From Incurvaria masculella (taxonomy: Eukaryota; Arthropoda; Insecta; Lepidoptera; Incurvariidae), in the NCBI GenBank assembly GCA_946894095.1, contig OX335658.1, positions 15,429,001 through 15,493,000 on the forward strand: DNA of 64,000 nt. The letters are read 5' to 3'. The notes beneath the pieces were generated by a model that had not been told where the DNA came from, ran no database searches, and was given only the letters and a program-made list of their open reading frames with translations. Positions 20,046 to 28,671 of this stretch are shown one piece after another (position 1 is the first letter of the stretch; each line of letters starts with the position of its first letter). The translations under genes were made by a program, and so were the position numbers.

Positions 20046-20453
20046 GTTTATTTAGCGCATAACAACAATATACATAAAACAACAATAAACAAGACATAAT
20101 AAAAAAGAGAAACTTATAACATAAAAACATGCATTAAGATGTAAGTGCTGCGCTAAATAGGTATGCACTCAGCCGGTACGCAGCTCTCGCTGCTAAGCTG
20201 GTTTTCAGTACACCCCTTTCAGAATCCTTTCAAAACAATTACTTAAATTAGGCGCCTATGGACAGGGTACATTAATGACGAGAAGGAGAGTGGATATATG
20301 AGAGTGAAAAAGAAAAAATAAAAAAATTGAAAAAAAGAAAAATCGGTACCTTCGTGTGTGATGTATGTATGTGTAGTGTATGTGTGTGTGAGAGGATATG
20401 AGAGGGTGTATATGACTGCGTGCGATCGAAAGTGTGGGGCAAAAAGTCGAGCT

Positions 20454-23291
20454 TTATATCGTTTGCCTTTGCAAATAATATTTTTTGAGGATTTTCTTGA
20501 AAGTTCCCTTTGACTGTGCCTGACGCGCTGGGGGAGGCAAATCATTCCAGCACTTAGTTGCAGCGTACCGGAAACTTCCTCTAAACTTAACTGACTTGTG
20601 CGATGGAATGATTAGAAGCTGATCGCGTTTCCGTGTGTTGTGTGTGTGTACATCTCTAGACCAGTTAAGTTTATTATGTAGGTATTTAGGCGTCCCATGT
20701 TTAATGACGTCAAAAAGCAGCGCAGCTAGATGTAAGTCCCGACGCGATTTCATGCAGAGCCAGTTGTGCTCATTGATGAACGGCCTGACGTGTGCCCACC
20801 GTGGTATGTCAAAACAGAATCTAGCGCATGCATTTTGGATTCGCTGGACCAATCGCACAGAAGCTGCATCCAGGTTGGGTCCATACGCTGCATCCGCGTA
20901 ATTAAAATGACTGAGGACCAACGCCTCCACAAGTTGTACTCTAATCTCTTCCGACAGATGTCTTCTGACTGCATATAAAGTTTTTAGAGTAAACAAGCAT
21001 AACCTAGCTTTCTTTCTAATGTGCTCACGAAAACGTAGATCCTGGTCCACCCAGAGACCTAGGTTCCGAGCGCAGCGTTCTCTAAGAATGTCTTCTCCAT
21101 TTATATGCAGTCTTAGCCCAGCAGTATCAACTTTTTTTATTTGTGTCTTAGTGCCCACAACAATATATTGGGATTTAGCGGCATTTAATTTTAGATCATG
21201 ATCGAGCGATATTTTAAAAATTCTACTCAAATCTGCATTCATGAGTGCCTCTGCTTGTGTAACAGTATCTGGATGAAATGAGAAATAAGCCTGTGTGTCA
21301 TCTGCATACATGTGGGTTTTCATATCATTCACCTGTGCCAAAAGGTCTGCCACGTATACAGTGTACAGCAGGGGAGACAGTATTGAACCCTGTGGAGTGC
21401 CGCGATTGAGAACAATAGGATTAGAACGCTTCACGGATCCGTCCTCTACCGTACACTCAACCACCTGCGATCTGTCTCTAAGCCGACTAGAAAACCATGC
21501 GCAAGTTGATTTTGAAAGCCCAAAATGCGATAGCTTAGCGAGTAGCAGGGAGATGTTGATGGTATCAAATGCACGGGAGAAATCTAGCAATACCAGAACC
21601 GATGCGTCTCCATTGTCTGCCGCCACCAAAAGTTCATCCACTACATGCACCAGCGCTGTCGTAGTACTGTGGTTTTTGCGAAACCCAGACTGATGTGAAG
21701 GTATTGCTCCATTAGCCTGAAGAAAAGCGGAGACCTGGGAATAAGCAATACTCTCTACTACCTTCGACAACACTGGTAAGATACTGATTGGTCGAAGATC
21801 ATTGAGGTCGTTTACGGGAGATTTCTTTGGCAAAGGTCTAACAATGGCTTGCTTCCAAGACTCCGGATATTCTGAAGTTATTAAGGATCTATTTACAATT
21901 CTCGTAATAACGCCAAGCGTACTTGGAAGTGTCAGCCTAATCATTTCAATTGAAATGTCATCACACCCGCGCGCATTACTTTTATTTTTTTTTAAACATG
22001 TCAATACCTCAAACTCGCTAACCGTATTGAAATTAAATTCTGCCTCAGTATTGTACTTTTTGCTCATGTAATGTCTTAGTAACGTATCATCTATACTGGA
22101 TGTCCCATTATCGGAGCAGGCAAAGAATACGTTAAGCTTATTTGGGTCACTTAAGTGTTTGGGGATGGTTTGAGAATCAACTTTCTGGATGATATGCTGG
22201 TTGATATTTTTCCAAAGTAACTTAGGGTTCTTGAGCTGCATGCTGACATTATGTCTAAAAAAAGCTGACTTTTCCCTCTCCAGCGCGGATGTCACTTGGT
22301 TTCGCATTGCTCTATAAAAACATTTATGGCTTTCTATTTCAGATTTTTGCGATCTTATTAGCGCTGCGTCCCGGGAAGCCATCATTTCTTTGATAGTTTG
22401 AGTAATCCAAGGTTTTGGCGGTGATTTAACAACGAAAGTGTGGAGTGGTGCATGACAGTCAAAAACATCAATAATAATATCGTTAAAACGAGTGACCATA
22501 TCGTCAATAGTATTTGCAAGTAATACATCATCCCAAGGAGCACTTCGGATATCTATGTCAAAAAGTTCGGTGTTAATTTTGTTCAACGATCTGCAAGTAA
22601 TTTTACGTGGTTTCAATTTTGTTTTCTTTAAATTGATATCAACAATTACACACGCGTGATCACTTAAATCCTTGTTATGATAAACGCAAACTTTCTTAAC
22701 TAGATTTGGTTTATCTGTACATACTAAGTCCAAAATAGATTGGGAATTCTCGGTAATGCGGGTCGGCTCTTGAACCATCTGTTCCAAGTTGTAAAGATTG
22801 AGAAAGTCTTTAAATTTCACATTTGGTAAAGCTAAATTAATGTTAAGATCCCCAACCAGGAACAGATGGTCACAGTGCTGAAATGTTACCAAGGACTCAC
22901 CTAGTGCTTCCAGAGCCGTATCGACGGAAACGTGCGCGGGACGGTAGGCAGTACCGAGTGCGAGACGCGCTCCTCCCGACAGATTTACTTCCAACCAGCA
23001 CTGCTCTAGTTCGGCGGGGGGGTGCGGGCGCGAGCGAACGTGAAGCCCATTTCGGATGTAGAAACCGGTGCCGCCACCTCTGGCGGTGGTGCGCGGTACG
23101 CTGCGGAGACCGTAGCCGGGCACGGCCGGGGCGCGCGCGTATGTTGGTTCGCCAACCCGCATCCAAGTTTCATTAAGAGCAAGTATATCCGGCTTATAAC
23201 GTTCCATTGTTGCCAAAAGTTCGTCACGGCCAGTACCTAAAGATTGAGCATTCAATAGTCCAATTTTTAACATGTTTATATTACGAGCCAT
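20454..23291 (-). CDS. CR1/L2-like ORF2: endonuclease and reverse transcriptase, intact
   Basis: 945 codons with no interruption. The endonuclease domain spans residues about 7-220: LLNAQSL at 12-18, LNETW at 39-43, GDLNIN at 147-152 and SDH at 210-212 carry the expected metal and catalytic residues. The reverse transcriptase spans about 470-760: PISILPVLSKVVE from 501, FRKNHST, DFSRAFDTI around 570-578, NRGTPQGSILSPLLY from 629, and the YADD catalytic motif at 662-665. The C-terminal segment has NLGLWVDQDL and a final WNDLPPPARQ block, usual for this group. The protein would nick the target and copy element RNA. The ATG used lies just after a long T tract on the minus strand; MLKIGLLNAQSL begins at the second methionine. 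An open frame of full family length suggests a recent, possibly still mobile copy. Confidence 0.93.
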   Translation of the reverse strand: MARNINMLKIGLLNAQSLGTGRDELLATMERYKPDILALNETWMRVGEPTYARAPAVPGYGLRSVPRTTARGGGTGFYIRNGLHVRSRPHPPAELEQCWLEVNLSGGARLALGTAYRPAHVSVDTALEALGESLVTFQHCDHLFLVGDLNINLALPNVKFKDFLNLYNLEQMVQEPTRITENSQSILDLVCTDKPNLVKKVCVYHNKDLSDHACVIVDINLKKTKLKPRKITCRSLNKINTELFDIDIRSAPWDDVLLANTIDDMVTRFNDIIIDVFDCHAPLHTFVVKSPPKPWITQTIKEMMASRDAALIRSQKSEIESHKCFYRAMRNQVTSALEREKSAFFRHNVSMQLKNPKLLWKNINQHIIQKVDSQTIPKHLSDPNKLNVFFACSDNGTSSIDDTLLRHYMSKKYNTEAEFNFNTVSEFEVLTCLKKNKSNARGCDDISIEMIRLTLPSTLGVITRIVNRSLITSEYPESWKQAIVRPLPKKSPVNDLNDLRPISILPVLSKVVESIAYSQVSAFLQANGAIPSHQSGFRKNHSTTTALVHVVDELLVAADNGDASVLVLLDFSRAFDTINISLLLAKLSHFGLSKSTCAWFSSRLRDRSQVVECTVEDGSVKRSNPIVLNRGTPQGSILSPLLYTVYVADLLAQVNDMKTHMYADDTQAYFSFHPDTVTQAEALMNADLSRIFKISLDHDLKLNAAKSQYIVVGTKTQIKKVDTAGLRLHINGEDILRERCARNLGLWVDQDLRFREHIRKKARLCLFTLKTLYAVRRHLSEEIRVQLVEALVLSHFNYADAAYGPNLDAASVRLVQRIQNACARFCFDIPRWAHVRPFINEHNWLCMKSRRDLHLAALLFDVIKHGTPKYLHNKLNWSRDVHTHNTRKRDQLLIIPSHKSVKFRGSFRYAATKCWNDLPPPARQAQSKGTFKKILKKYYLQRQTI

Positions 23292-23602
23292 TTGTTAAAA
23301 AAAAAAAAAAAAAAAAAACATACTTATCCATATAGAAACGTATGAAAATGTAGAACCGAGTAGTCATTTTAGGGTACCGATCGATGCCTGTATATACCAA
23401 ATATAAATAAATAAGTAACATGTGTAATATAATAAATTGTGTTTTTACTTTGCTTAATATTAATACTCGTTTCCTATGGAATCTAGATGACCTACAGTGT
23501 ATTATGTGAGTGTAGTTTGTGTATGATAGTAAGTGTAGCTGAAAACTATAACCATAATTAGAAATTATATTTTTAATACAACTAACGGACAAATCAAACA
23601 GT
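23292..23602 (-). other. Inter-ORF spacer of the CR1-like LINE with long T tract
   Basis: 311 bases between the ORFs. On the minus strand a tract of more than 20 T (23297-23319) ends a few bases before the ORF2 ATG. This could be a polypyrimidine tract used in splicing or translation, or a fixed homopolymer. Its function is unknown. Confidence 0.5.
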
Positions 23603-24868
23603 TCAAGCGAGGTTGCCGTCGCCGCCGGTAGCGACCGTGTCGCCGGCCGCGGGCGGGGCGCCCCGGAGCCGCGCGATGTCGCTCGGATTGCGGAGCCGGT
23701 GCACAGTACCTCCTTCTTGCTTCTTTGCGAACAGGAGACCATTCCGCGTCCACACGTACTTGTGGTTCGCCTTGAGCTGCAGGCGAGCGTCCCGAAATAA
23801 CTCGCGGGTTTCCCGTGTCAGGTGCTCATTAACGAACACCTTGAGGCTCGGGCCTTGCACTCCGACGTCCATCGAAGAAAGTCCGCGCCGAGAGCGCGCT
23901 GCCTGCAGAAGCCCGTCACGCACGTCGCGCCTCACCAGTCGCACGATGATAGGACGGGGGGCGCGCTCGGTGCGCCCGCTCCCCTCCCTCGCCGCCGCCA
24001 CTGCCTCCGCCGCCTCCGCCGCCGCGGTCCGCCCCGGCCCGACTCGCTCCACCGACACGACGTCCCGCTCGTCCAGTACTACACCGATCTTTTGTGCGAT
24101 GACCCCCACGATGTGGCCGAGTCTCTCCCCCTTGGCTTCCGGGACGCCGCTCACTTTCACGTCATTCAGTAGAGCGACGCGATCCCGAGTATTAATTTCT
24201 TCCCTGAGCTCAGCTACCGTGCGGCGCAGGACGGCCGACTCGCTCTCGCGGCTCTCCAGTGCTTTGATGCGGTTCTCCACCCCGCCGAGCCGCTTATCCA
24301 CGTCGTCCAGCCTGCCGTGGCACATCTCAATGGATGCCGTTGCCGAAGCGATGAACTCGCGCGTCTCGTTTTGCATGTTTGCGAGGTCCAGACGGAGCTT
24401 GCGCAACTCGGAAGGGATCATCTTTATTTCAGCGAACTCCTTCCGGAAAATGCGTATTTCCTCAGCGAGGTCGTTTACAGGATCCATTGTTTTCACGGGT
24501 GCATCTGCCGCGGCTGACGCGCATGTAGAAGCCCTCCCGGGAGCCCCAGGGACGGTGGTGGGGGCAATATCATGTTGCGGGGTAATGGGTGCTTTTCCCG
24601 CCATCGAGGTAGAACCGATATTAGCGGCGGGTTCCGGTTTACCGCCTAGCAAGTTGTAACGCACCGGGGTCTGCGAGCGGTCACCGCGCGGTGTGAAAAG
24701 AATTGCACAACCGGGGCAGATCCAACTATCGCGAGCGCTTCTTGTGCGTACGTCTTCTCTCGAGACATTTACGCAGGCCATGTGAAATACTTCCTTACAT
24801 TGTTTGCATGTAACTAAGTCGTCTACGCCGAAAGCTGGCTTTTTGCATGCTTCACATTTGCCGGCCAT
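23603..24868 (-). CDS. CR1/L2-like ORF1: PHD-finger, coiled-coil RNA-binding protein
   Basis: 421 codons, intact. Residues about 5-54 form a PHD-type zinc finger: CEACKKPAFG, CKQCKEVFHMAC and the final CPGC give the Cys4-His-Cys3 pattern. A Pro/Thr/Ala-rich linker follows. Residues about 120-235 are heptad-rich and charged (RKLRLDLANM, RLDDVDKRLGGVENRIKALE), a likely trimeric coiled coil as in LINE-1 ORF1p. The last 180 residues resemble the RNA-binding and C-terminal domains of such proteins, with VKVSGVPE, RPIIVRLVRRDVRD and NEHLTRETRELFRDAR, then YVWTRNGLLFAKK. It would package element RNA; the PHD finger may tether the complex to chromatin (inference). It is much richer in G and C than the surrounding sequence. 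Confidence 0.9.
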   Translation of the reverse strand: MAGKCEACKKPAFGVDDLVTCKQCKEVFHMACVNVSREDVRTRSARDSWICPGCAILFTPRGDRSQTPVRYNLLGGKPEPAANIGSTSMAGKAPITPQHDIAPTTVPGAPGRASTCASAAADAPVKTMDPVNDLAEEIRIFRKEFAEIKMIPSELRKLRLDLANMQNETREFIASATASIEMCHGRLDDVDKRLGGVENRIKALESRESESAVLRRTVAELREEINTRDRVALLNDVKVSGVPEAKGERLGHIVGVIAQKIGVVLDERDVVSVERVGPGRTAAAEAAEAVAAAREGSGRTERAPRPIIVRLVRRDVRDGLLQAARSRRGLSSMDVGVQGPSLKVFVNEHLTRETRELFRDARLQLKANHKYVWTRNGLLFAKKQEGGTVHRLRNPSDIARLRGAPPAAGDTVATGGDGNLA

Positions 24869-25604
24869 TTTTATTTATCTTGACCAATAGCAAACGACAA
24901 TTTATGTTATTTATTTCGCAAATAAACTTTAGTATGAATATTTTCTAAATTTCACTGGCGCGCCATCTATCAGCTCTGGTATGAAATGTTGAACAAGTTT
25001 TGCGGTGATCGATACTAGATGGCGCAGATTTAATCGAATTGCTATTTGATACTAGATGGCGCTGTGGGCGATAATTTTATTGAGGGTAATTTGGTCTATA
25101 TTCTTTAATTCTTTATTATTTTTATGGGTTTACAATCCTTTACATTAAAATAAATATGAAATTTATTCCTGACCTTTTACAGTGTTGATAGTCCTGCTCT
25201 GGATAAAGTTCTGGACAAGTTTATGATTGAGTGTCTATTATTTTTCTTTGTCAGTTTTCAGATTATTTACGGCACTTAACATTTTACAAACACTTTCACG
25301 ATTAACTTGCTCTCTAGATTACACGTAACAGTGGTTTTTACACTTTTCCAGGGATATTTGTAATAGATACTTGAAATTTTAATCACAGCTTCTCTAAGTA
25401 GTATTTACTATGCTAGCGCCATCTCCAGTCTCCCTCCAGTCTATTCCAGATTCCTTAGAACGCAACTCCAAGAATAGGCCCACTGAACCCGAACCAAATT
25501 AATGAGTAATTACAAATGAGTAGCACCTATATCACTGATATAAATCGATATCCCGACTCGATTGTTAAAATCAATGACTGCATAAATAATTTTATGCAGT
25601 CATT
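24869..25604 (-). promoter_or_regulatory. Presumed 5' UTR of the CR1-like LINE with CTCF-like sites
   Basis: Upstream of ORF1 lie four matches to an AGATGGCGC core: 24957-24970, 25014-25027, 25051-25064 and 25415-25426. The two central ones read ACTAGATGGCGC. This is close to the known insect CTCF motif (AG[AG]TGGCGC). Non-LTR elements carry internal promoters in their 5' UTR, so these may be promoter or insulator sites. The binding is inferred; the repeats are seen. Confidence 0.45.
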
Positions 25605-25609
25605 GATTT
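25568..25609. repeat. Perfect 19-bp hairpin at the presumed 5' junction of the LINE
   Basis: AAATCAATGACTGCATAAA and TTTATGCAGTCATTGATTT are exact reverse complements separated by TAAT. The right arm runs into the resumed Rep-L sequence. Confidence 0.85.
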
Positions 25610-25740
25610 CATGGATAAAAAAAAGCCCACATGACTGGTCCAAAATAGGGTCAAACTGGTCCAGGACAATGTATCCATCTACCAAATTTAATCAAGATCG
25701 TTCGAGCCGAAATAGCATGATTTAGTGAGTAACATCCAAT
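25605..25740 (+). repeat. Rep-L, right part, beyond the LINE
   Basis: TTTCATGGATAAAAAAAAGC, CCCACATGACTGGTCC and ACCAAATTTAATCAAGATCG match the later blocks expected after ATTATTTCCT of Rep-L. This supports interruption by the LINE. Confidence 0.5.
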
Positions 25741-25873
25741 AATTCCCATTTAGAGCTTCGTTGACATTTGGTGGCTATTTAAAAAAAAGCATTTGCCGCC
25801 AGAACCTTTCTGCACTTGCACTGCAACATTGTTTACCTAGTAAGTAAGTAACGTGTAATGTAGCTAAGTTTTG

Positions 25874-26140
25874 CGTGGACTCCAATCCACAGCTAGTCTC
25901 AACATCGAAAACAGTAACCCATCTCGAACCTGACTGCTCCCAGAGATCCTATACATTGATAAAATACGCACATAAATCGGGTTGGTGGTTCGCAAGTTAT
26001 AAGAATTGAACACTCACTACTCACCCTTCAGGTAATGAAGCGTTATATTATGTAGCCTATAGGTTTTGAGTAGAATCAGGCTAGACGTAGATACAATTCG
26101 CATCTAAATCGAGTAATTGGTTCTCAAGGATTTTGCCAAG
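25874..26140 (-). repeat. Rep-M copy containing a decayed 5S-type SINE head
   Basis: CCACAGCTAGTCTCAACATC and CAGTAACCCATC are a diverged minus-strand 5S-type head. They are followed by ACATAAATCGGGTTGGTGGT, CGCAAGTTATAAG and GAATCAGGCTAGACGT. The same order occurs at 34600-35350, where a younger SINE interrupts CGCAAGTTATAAG. This copy therefore provides the empty site. Confidence 0.55.
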
Positions 26141-26166
26141 TAGTCCTAAAGTTGCGGGAAATACCA

Positions 26167-26276
26167 AGCTGTACCCGCCCCCCGCCCTCCCCGCACCCGC
26201 CCCCGTCGCACCACCGCCCCGCCCCCGGCCCCGCCCCCGGCCCCGCTCTCGCCACCGCCCCCGGCCCCGCTCCCCG
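26167..26276. repeat. C-rich minisatellite block
   Basis: About 110 bases made mostly of CCCCGCCCCCGG-like units, in a setting that is otherwise strongly AT-rich. Open frames across it are composition artefacts (Pro/Arg or Gly/Arg). Confidence 0.8.
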
Positions 26277-26447
26277 TGGTGTGAAGTAGCGCTACTGGCA
26301 TCGTTTTCGCAGCCCCATGAAAGTTCTAAAGCCCATGGGCACAATATCTTTATAAATTGTAGCCTATGTGTTATTCTGATGTATAAGCTATATTATTGTA
26401 AAGTTTCATTAAAATCCATTCAGTAGTTTTTACGTGAAAGAGTAACA

Positions 26448-26484
26448 AACATCCATCCATCCATCCATCCATCCATCCATCCAT
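26448..26484. repeat. CATC microsatellite at a repeat 3' end
   Basis: Nine CATC units, preceded by CATTCAGTAGTTTTTACGTG and followed by CAAACTTTCCCCTTTATAAT. These flanks are typical of the right end of Rep-L-like lepidopteran repeats. Confidence 0.7.
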
Positions 26485-26520
26485 TATTACAAACTTTCCC
26501 CTTTATAATATTTATTAGAT

Positions 26521-26800
26521 TTTTGACTCGGCACTCGCTGTCATCATCACGAATGAGGAATGACGTAACGACCATCTGGTTTATTAACAAATAATTCTTA
26601 TCTTTATCATTTTAGCTACCAATTTGGGAGACTTCAAATTGGATTTTTCTCCGTTTTCATCATTGCGCTACAAATATGTACGGCAATAAAATGTTGTAAG
26701 TTGCGTTACGTCATTTTTTGCGCGCTCGTTGTATGGACGTTATTTCTCCAGTTATTTCTTCACCTCCATGGATTAGTATTTGGCCATATGGGCACACTTG
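26521..26800. other. Intergenic, nothing recognised
   Basis: No gene seen. Homology to the 3' flank of the first SDR gene begins near 26800. Confidence 0.4.
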
Positions 26801-26900
26801 AAATACTCGTATGTCCTGATCTACAAACTGATTACCATTTTACAGTTTCACGTCTATGCGTTTACATACTCTCAATGTGTATTGAGACTAAACTATAATT

Positions 26901-27869
26901 TTAAACCACGCTTTTATTATCACTCAAACCGACGATGTTTTCGGAAAACTTCCACAGTTTATCGGCCAAATCAACGTCCCTAGCTCGCCACGATTTCCAC
27001 GCGACACGGCAATCGGAGAAGTATTTTCCACTGACACCTTCACAATCGGGAGAAACCGCACAGTAAATGCTGGTCTGCGCGCCTTCCCACAAATTTTTGA
27101 AGAACAGCCTATTCCAGAGTGCAGTCGTGGCCTTCGTTATGCAGTTGGTGTTCCTCCATACCTCCGTGTAAACCATCCCCGGGTGCAAGCTGTTGGACGT
27201 GACGCCGCTGCCGTGAAGCCTCCTGCTAAGTTCATCGCTGAACAAAACATTGCACAGTTTGGTATTAAAGTAAAGGACAATATCAAGATAATATCCTTCA
27301 ACATTGATTTTATCCAAATTTACTCTTCCGAAGTGATATATCGCAGACGAGACTGTGACGACGCGGCTGGGCGCAGAGCGTTTCAAAATGGGCAGCAGCA
27401 AATTCGTGAGAAGGAACGGGCCGAATTGATTGATTTGCATTTCGACGAGGATTCCATCTTGTGTTTTTCGATTTCCGAGTGACATTCCTCCTGCGTTATT
27501 AATTAGAACATCCAGGCGTTGCTCAGTGCTGAGGATATCTTTGGAGAAATTCCTGATTGATTGAAGAGAAGCCAAATCCAAATGTTTGTAGACGACGTTG
27601 CTCCAGCCGGTTTCCCGAACGATTTGGTCTCTCGCGTCCATGCCTCTTTGTTCATCTCGGCACGCGAGAATGACCCTGGCTTCTCGCCTGGATAAATCTT
27701 TCGCAGTTTCAAATCCGATTCCTCTGTTGGCCCCGGTGACTATGACAACTTTTCCGGTAAGCTTCACATCTGACTTGCACATTCCACACGACCATTTTTG
27801 ATACAGTTTGAACAAAACTATGACGATCACTGCGACTGCGCAGACGTAAAGAGTGCCCTCGTACCACAT
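26901..27869 (-). CDS. Short-chain dehydrogenase/reductase, retinol dehydrogenase-like paralogue
   Basis: 322 residues if started at MWYEG (27867-27869), which aligns with the MWYQE start of the gene at 15360-16307. The frame is open 18 codons further up but those are not shared. The order is: hydrophobic anchor at about 7-23, TGANRGIG at 45-52, NNAG at 124-127, Ser in TVSS near 174-175, Tyr200 and Lys204 in YFNTK, then HPG. All catalytic residues are kept, so activity is likely, with NADP(H). It differs from its partner mainly by scattered substitutions (for example MSLG preceded by AGG instead of AGV) and five extra C-terminal residues. The two genes lie about 10.6 kb apart in the same orientation with a LINE between them. 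This is a tandem gene duplication. Confidence 0.9.
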   Translation of the reverse strand: MWYEGTLYVCAVAVIVIVLFKLYQKWSCGMCKSDVKLTGKVVIVTGANRGIGFETAKDLSRREARVILACRDEQRGMDARDQIVRETGWSNVVYKHLDLASLQSIRNFSKDILSTEQRLDVLINNAGGMSLGNRKTQDGILVEMQINQFGPFLLTNLLLPILKRSAPSRVVTVSSAIYHFGRVNLDKINVEGYYLDIVLYFNTKLCNVLFSDELSRRLHGSGVTSNSLHPGMVYTEVWRNTNCITKATTALWNRLFFKNLWEGAQTSIYCAVSPDCEGVSGKYFSDCRVAWKSWRARDVDLADKLWKFSENIVGLSDNKSVV

Positions 27870-28095
27870 ACTTTTACATAAAATAAACTTATTCCGCAAA
27901 TAACAGCGCAGATGAAAGAACACGTGATAGATGTTTATGAGTAGTGCCTACAACAATGGTAGCGCAACTTCCTCCAATACCACACAACTGGTTATGCAGC
28001 CGGCACAATGTTTATAACTAAGTTGAAGCGATATGCGGATAGTGTGTTTAAAGACCGGTCCCGGCAAGTTGACCTTGATTCAGTAAACATATTTA
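27870..28095 (-). promoter_or_regulatory. Upstream region shared with the first SDR gene
   Basis: CACACAACTGGTTATG, GATATGCGGATAGTG and AAGACCGGTCCCGGC align with blocks upstream of the first gene. The duplication therefore included at least about 200 bases of 5' flank and presumably the promoter. Confidence 0.4.
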
Positions 28096-28301
28096 TGTTA
28101 GATGACGCTTTTTTTCAAGCGTTGTTTAGGTGATCATACACCACTAGGGTGCCGTAGTTATAACCGTTATGTTGTATTAATTTGATAAAAATATTATTTT
28201 CACTTTGCACATTAAACTAAAACAAAGTTTTTAAAATTTAAATACGCATTCAAATACTAAGCGAAACAATAAAGTAAATTGAAGTAAAAGTTTATTTATT
28301 T

Positions 28302-28671
28302 CGTACCAGAGACCTGGGTTCAATACCTACATGCACCACTGTCTTTCTCTTTCCGAGTTCGATAAGTGCAATTCGTTACGAATGCGAGCTGCTCCATGGT
28401 TCGGAATCCATGTAAAACTGTAGGTCCCCTTCCCTTACTAGGTGGTAGGGTTTATGCCCGCCCGGGTTGGTATCATCGCATTGGATGAAAAGATGGTCGA
28501 AGCGGCAATGAAAAATTGTCCGTGTTTTCCATCCAGTTTAATGTAACCGTGCTCATAAAGGGAAGGTCCTGGCATGGCACCAAATTCCTTTGGGAATGAG
28601 GTGTATTGGGCTAATATCATAACGGTAGTTGTGTGGTATTAGCCATCCATGTCAGGTCACATAAAAAAAAA
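28302..28671 (+). mobile_element. SINE copy, 5' truncated within the tRNA-like head
   Basis: Begins CGTACCAGAGACCTGGGTTC, so the A box is lost but the B-box region GGTTCAATACC is kept. The whole body follows, ending in an A run at 28663-28671. The body is little diverged, suggesting a fairly young insert. Confidence 0.8.

Larger units (their letters stand above)
20011..25604 (-). mobile_element. CR1/L2-like non-LTR retrotransposon, coding-complete
   Basis: Minus-strand order: 5' UTR (to about 25604), ORF1 (PHD finger, coiled coil, RNA-binding C-terminus), a 311-base spacer, ORF2 (endonuclease, RT), 3' UTR and a tandem GATTT tail. Both ORFs are open. The presence of a PHD-type ORF1 and a short tandem-repeat tail rather than poly-A fits the CR1/L2 group. 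The 3' end abuts the left half of a Rep-L copy and the right half resumes near 25605-25609, with a shared ATTTC as a possible short target duplication. That gives a full length near 5.6 kb. The 5' boundary is inferred. Confidence 0.85.

Noticed and set aside
22883..23240. Several overlapping Arg/Pro-rich open frames on both strands
   Set aside because: They lie inside the G/C-rich endonuclease part of the CR1-like ORF2 and are shadows in other frames.
23613..24659. 348-codon plus-strand open frame opposite ORF1
   Set aside because: Antisense to the PHD-type ORF1; Ser/Arg-rich composition without motifs, explained by G/C bias of the real gene.
26081..26426. Gly/Arg- and Pro/Arg-rich frames
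   Set aside because: They are translations of a C-rich minisatellite, not proteins.
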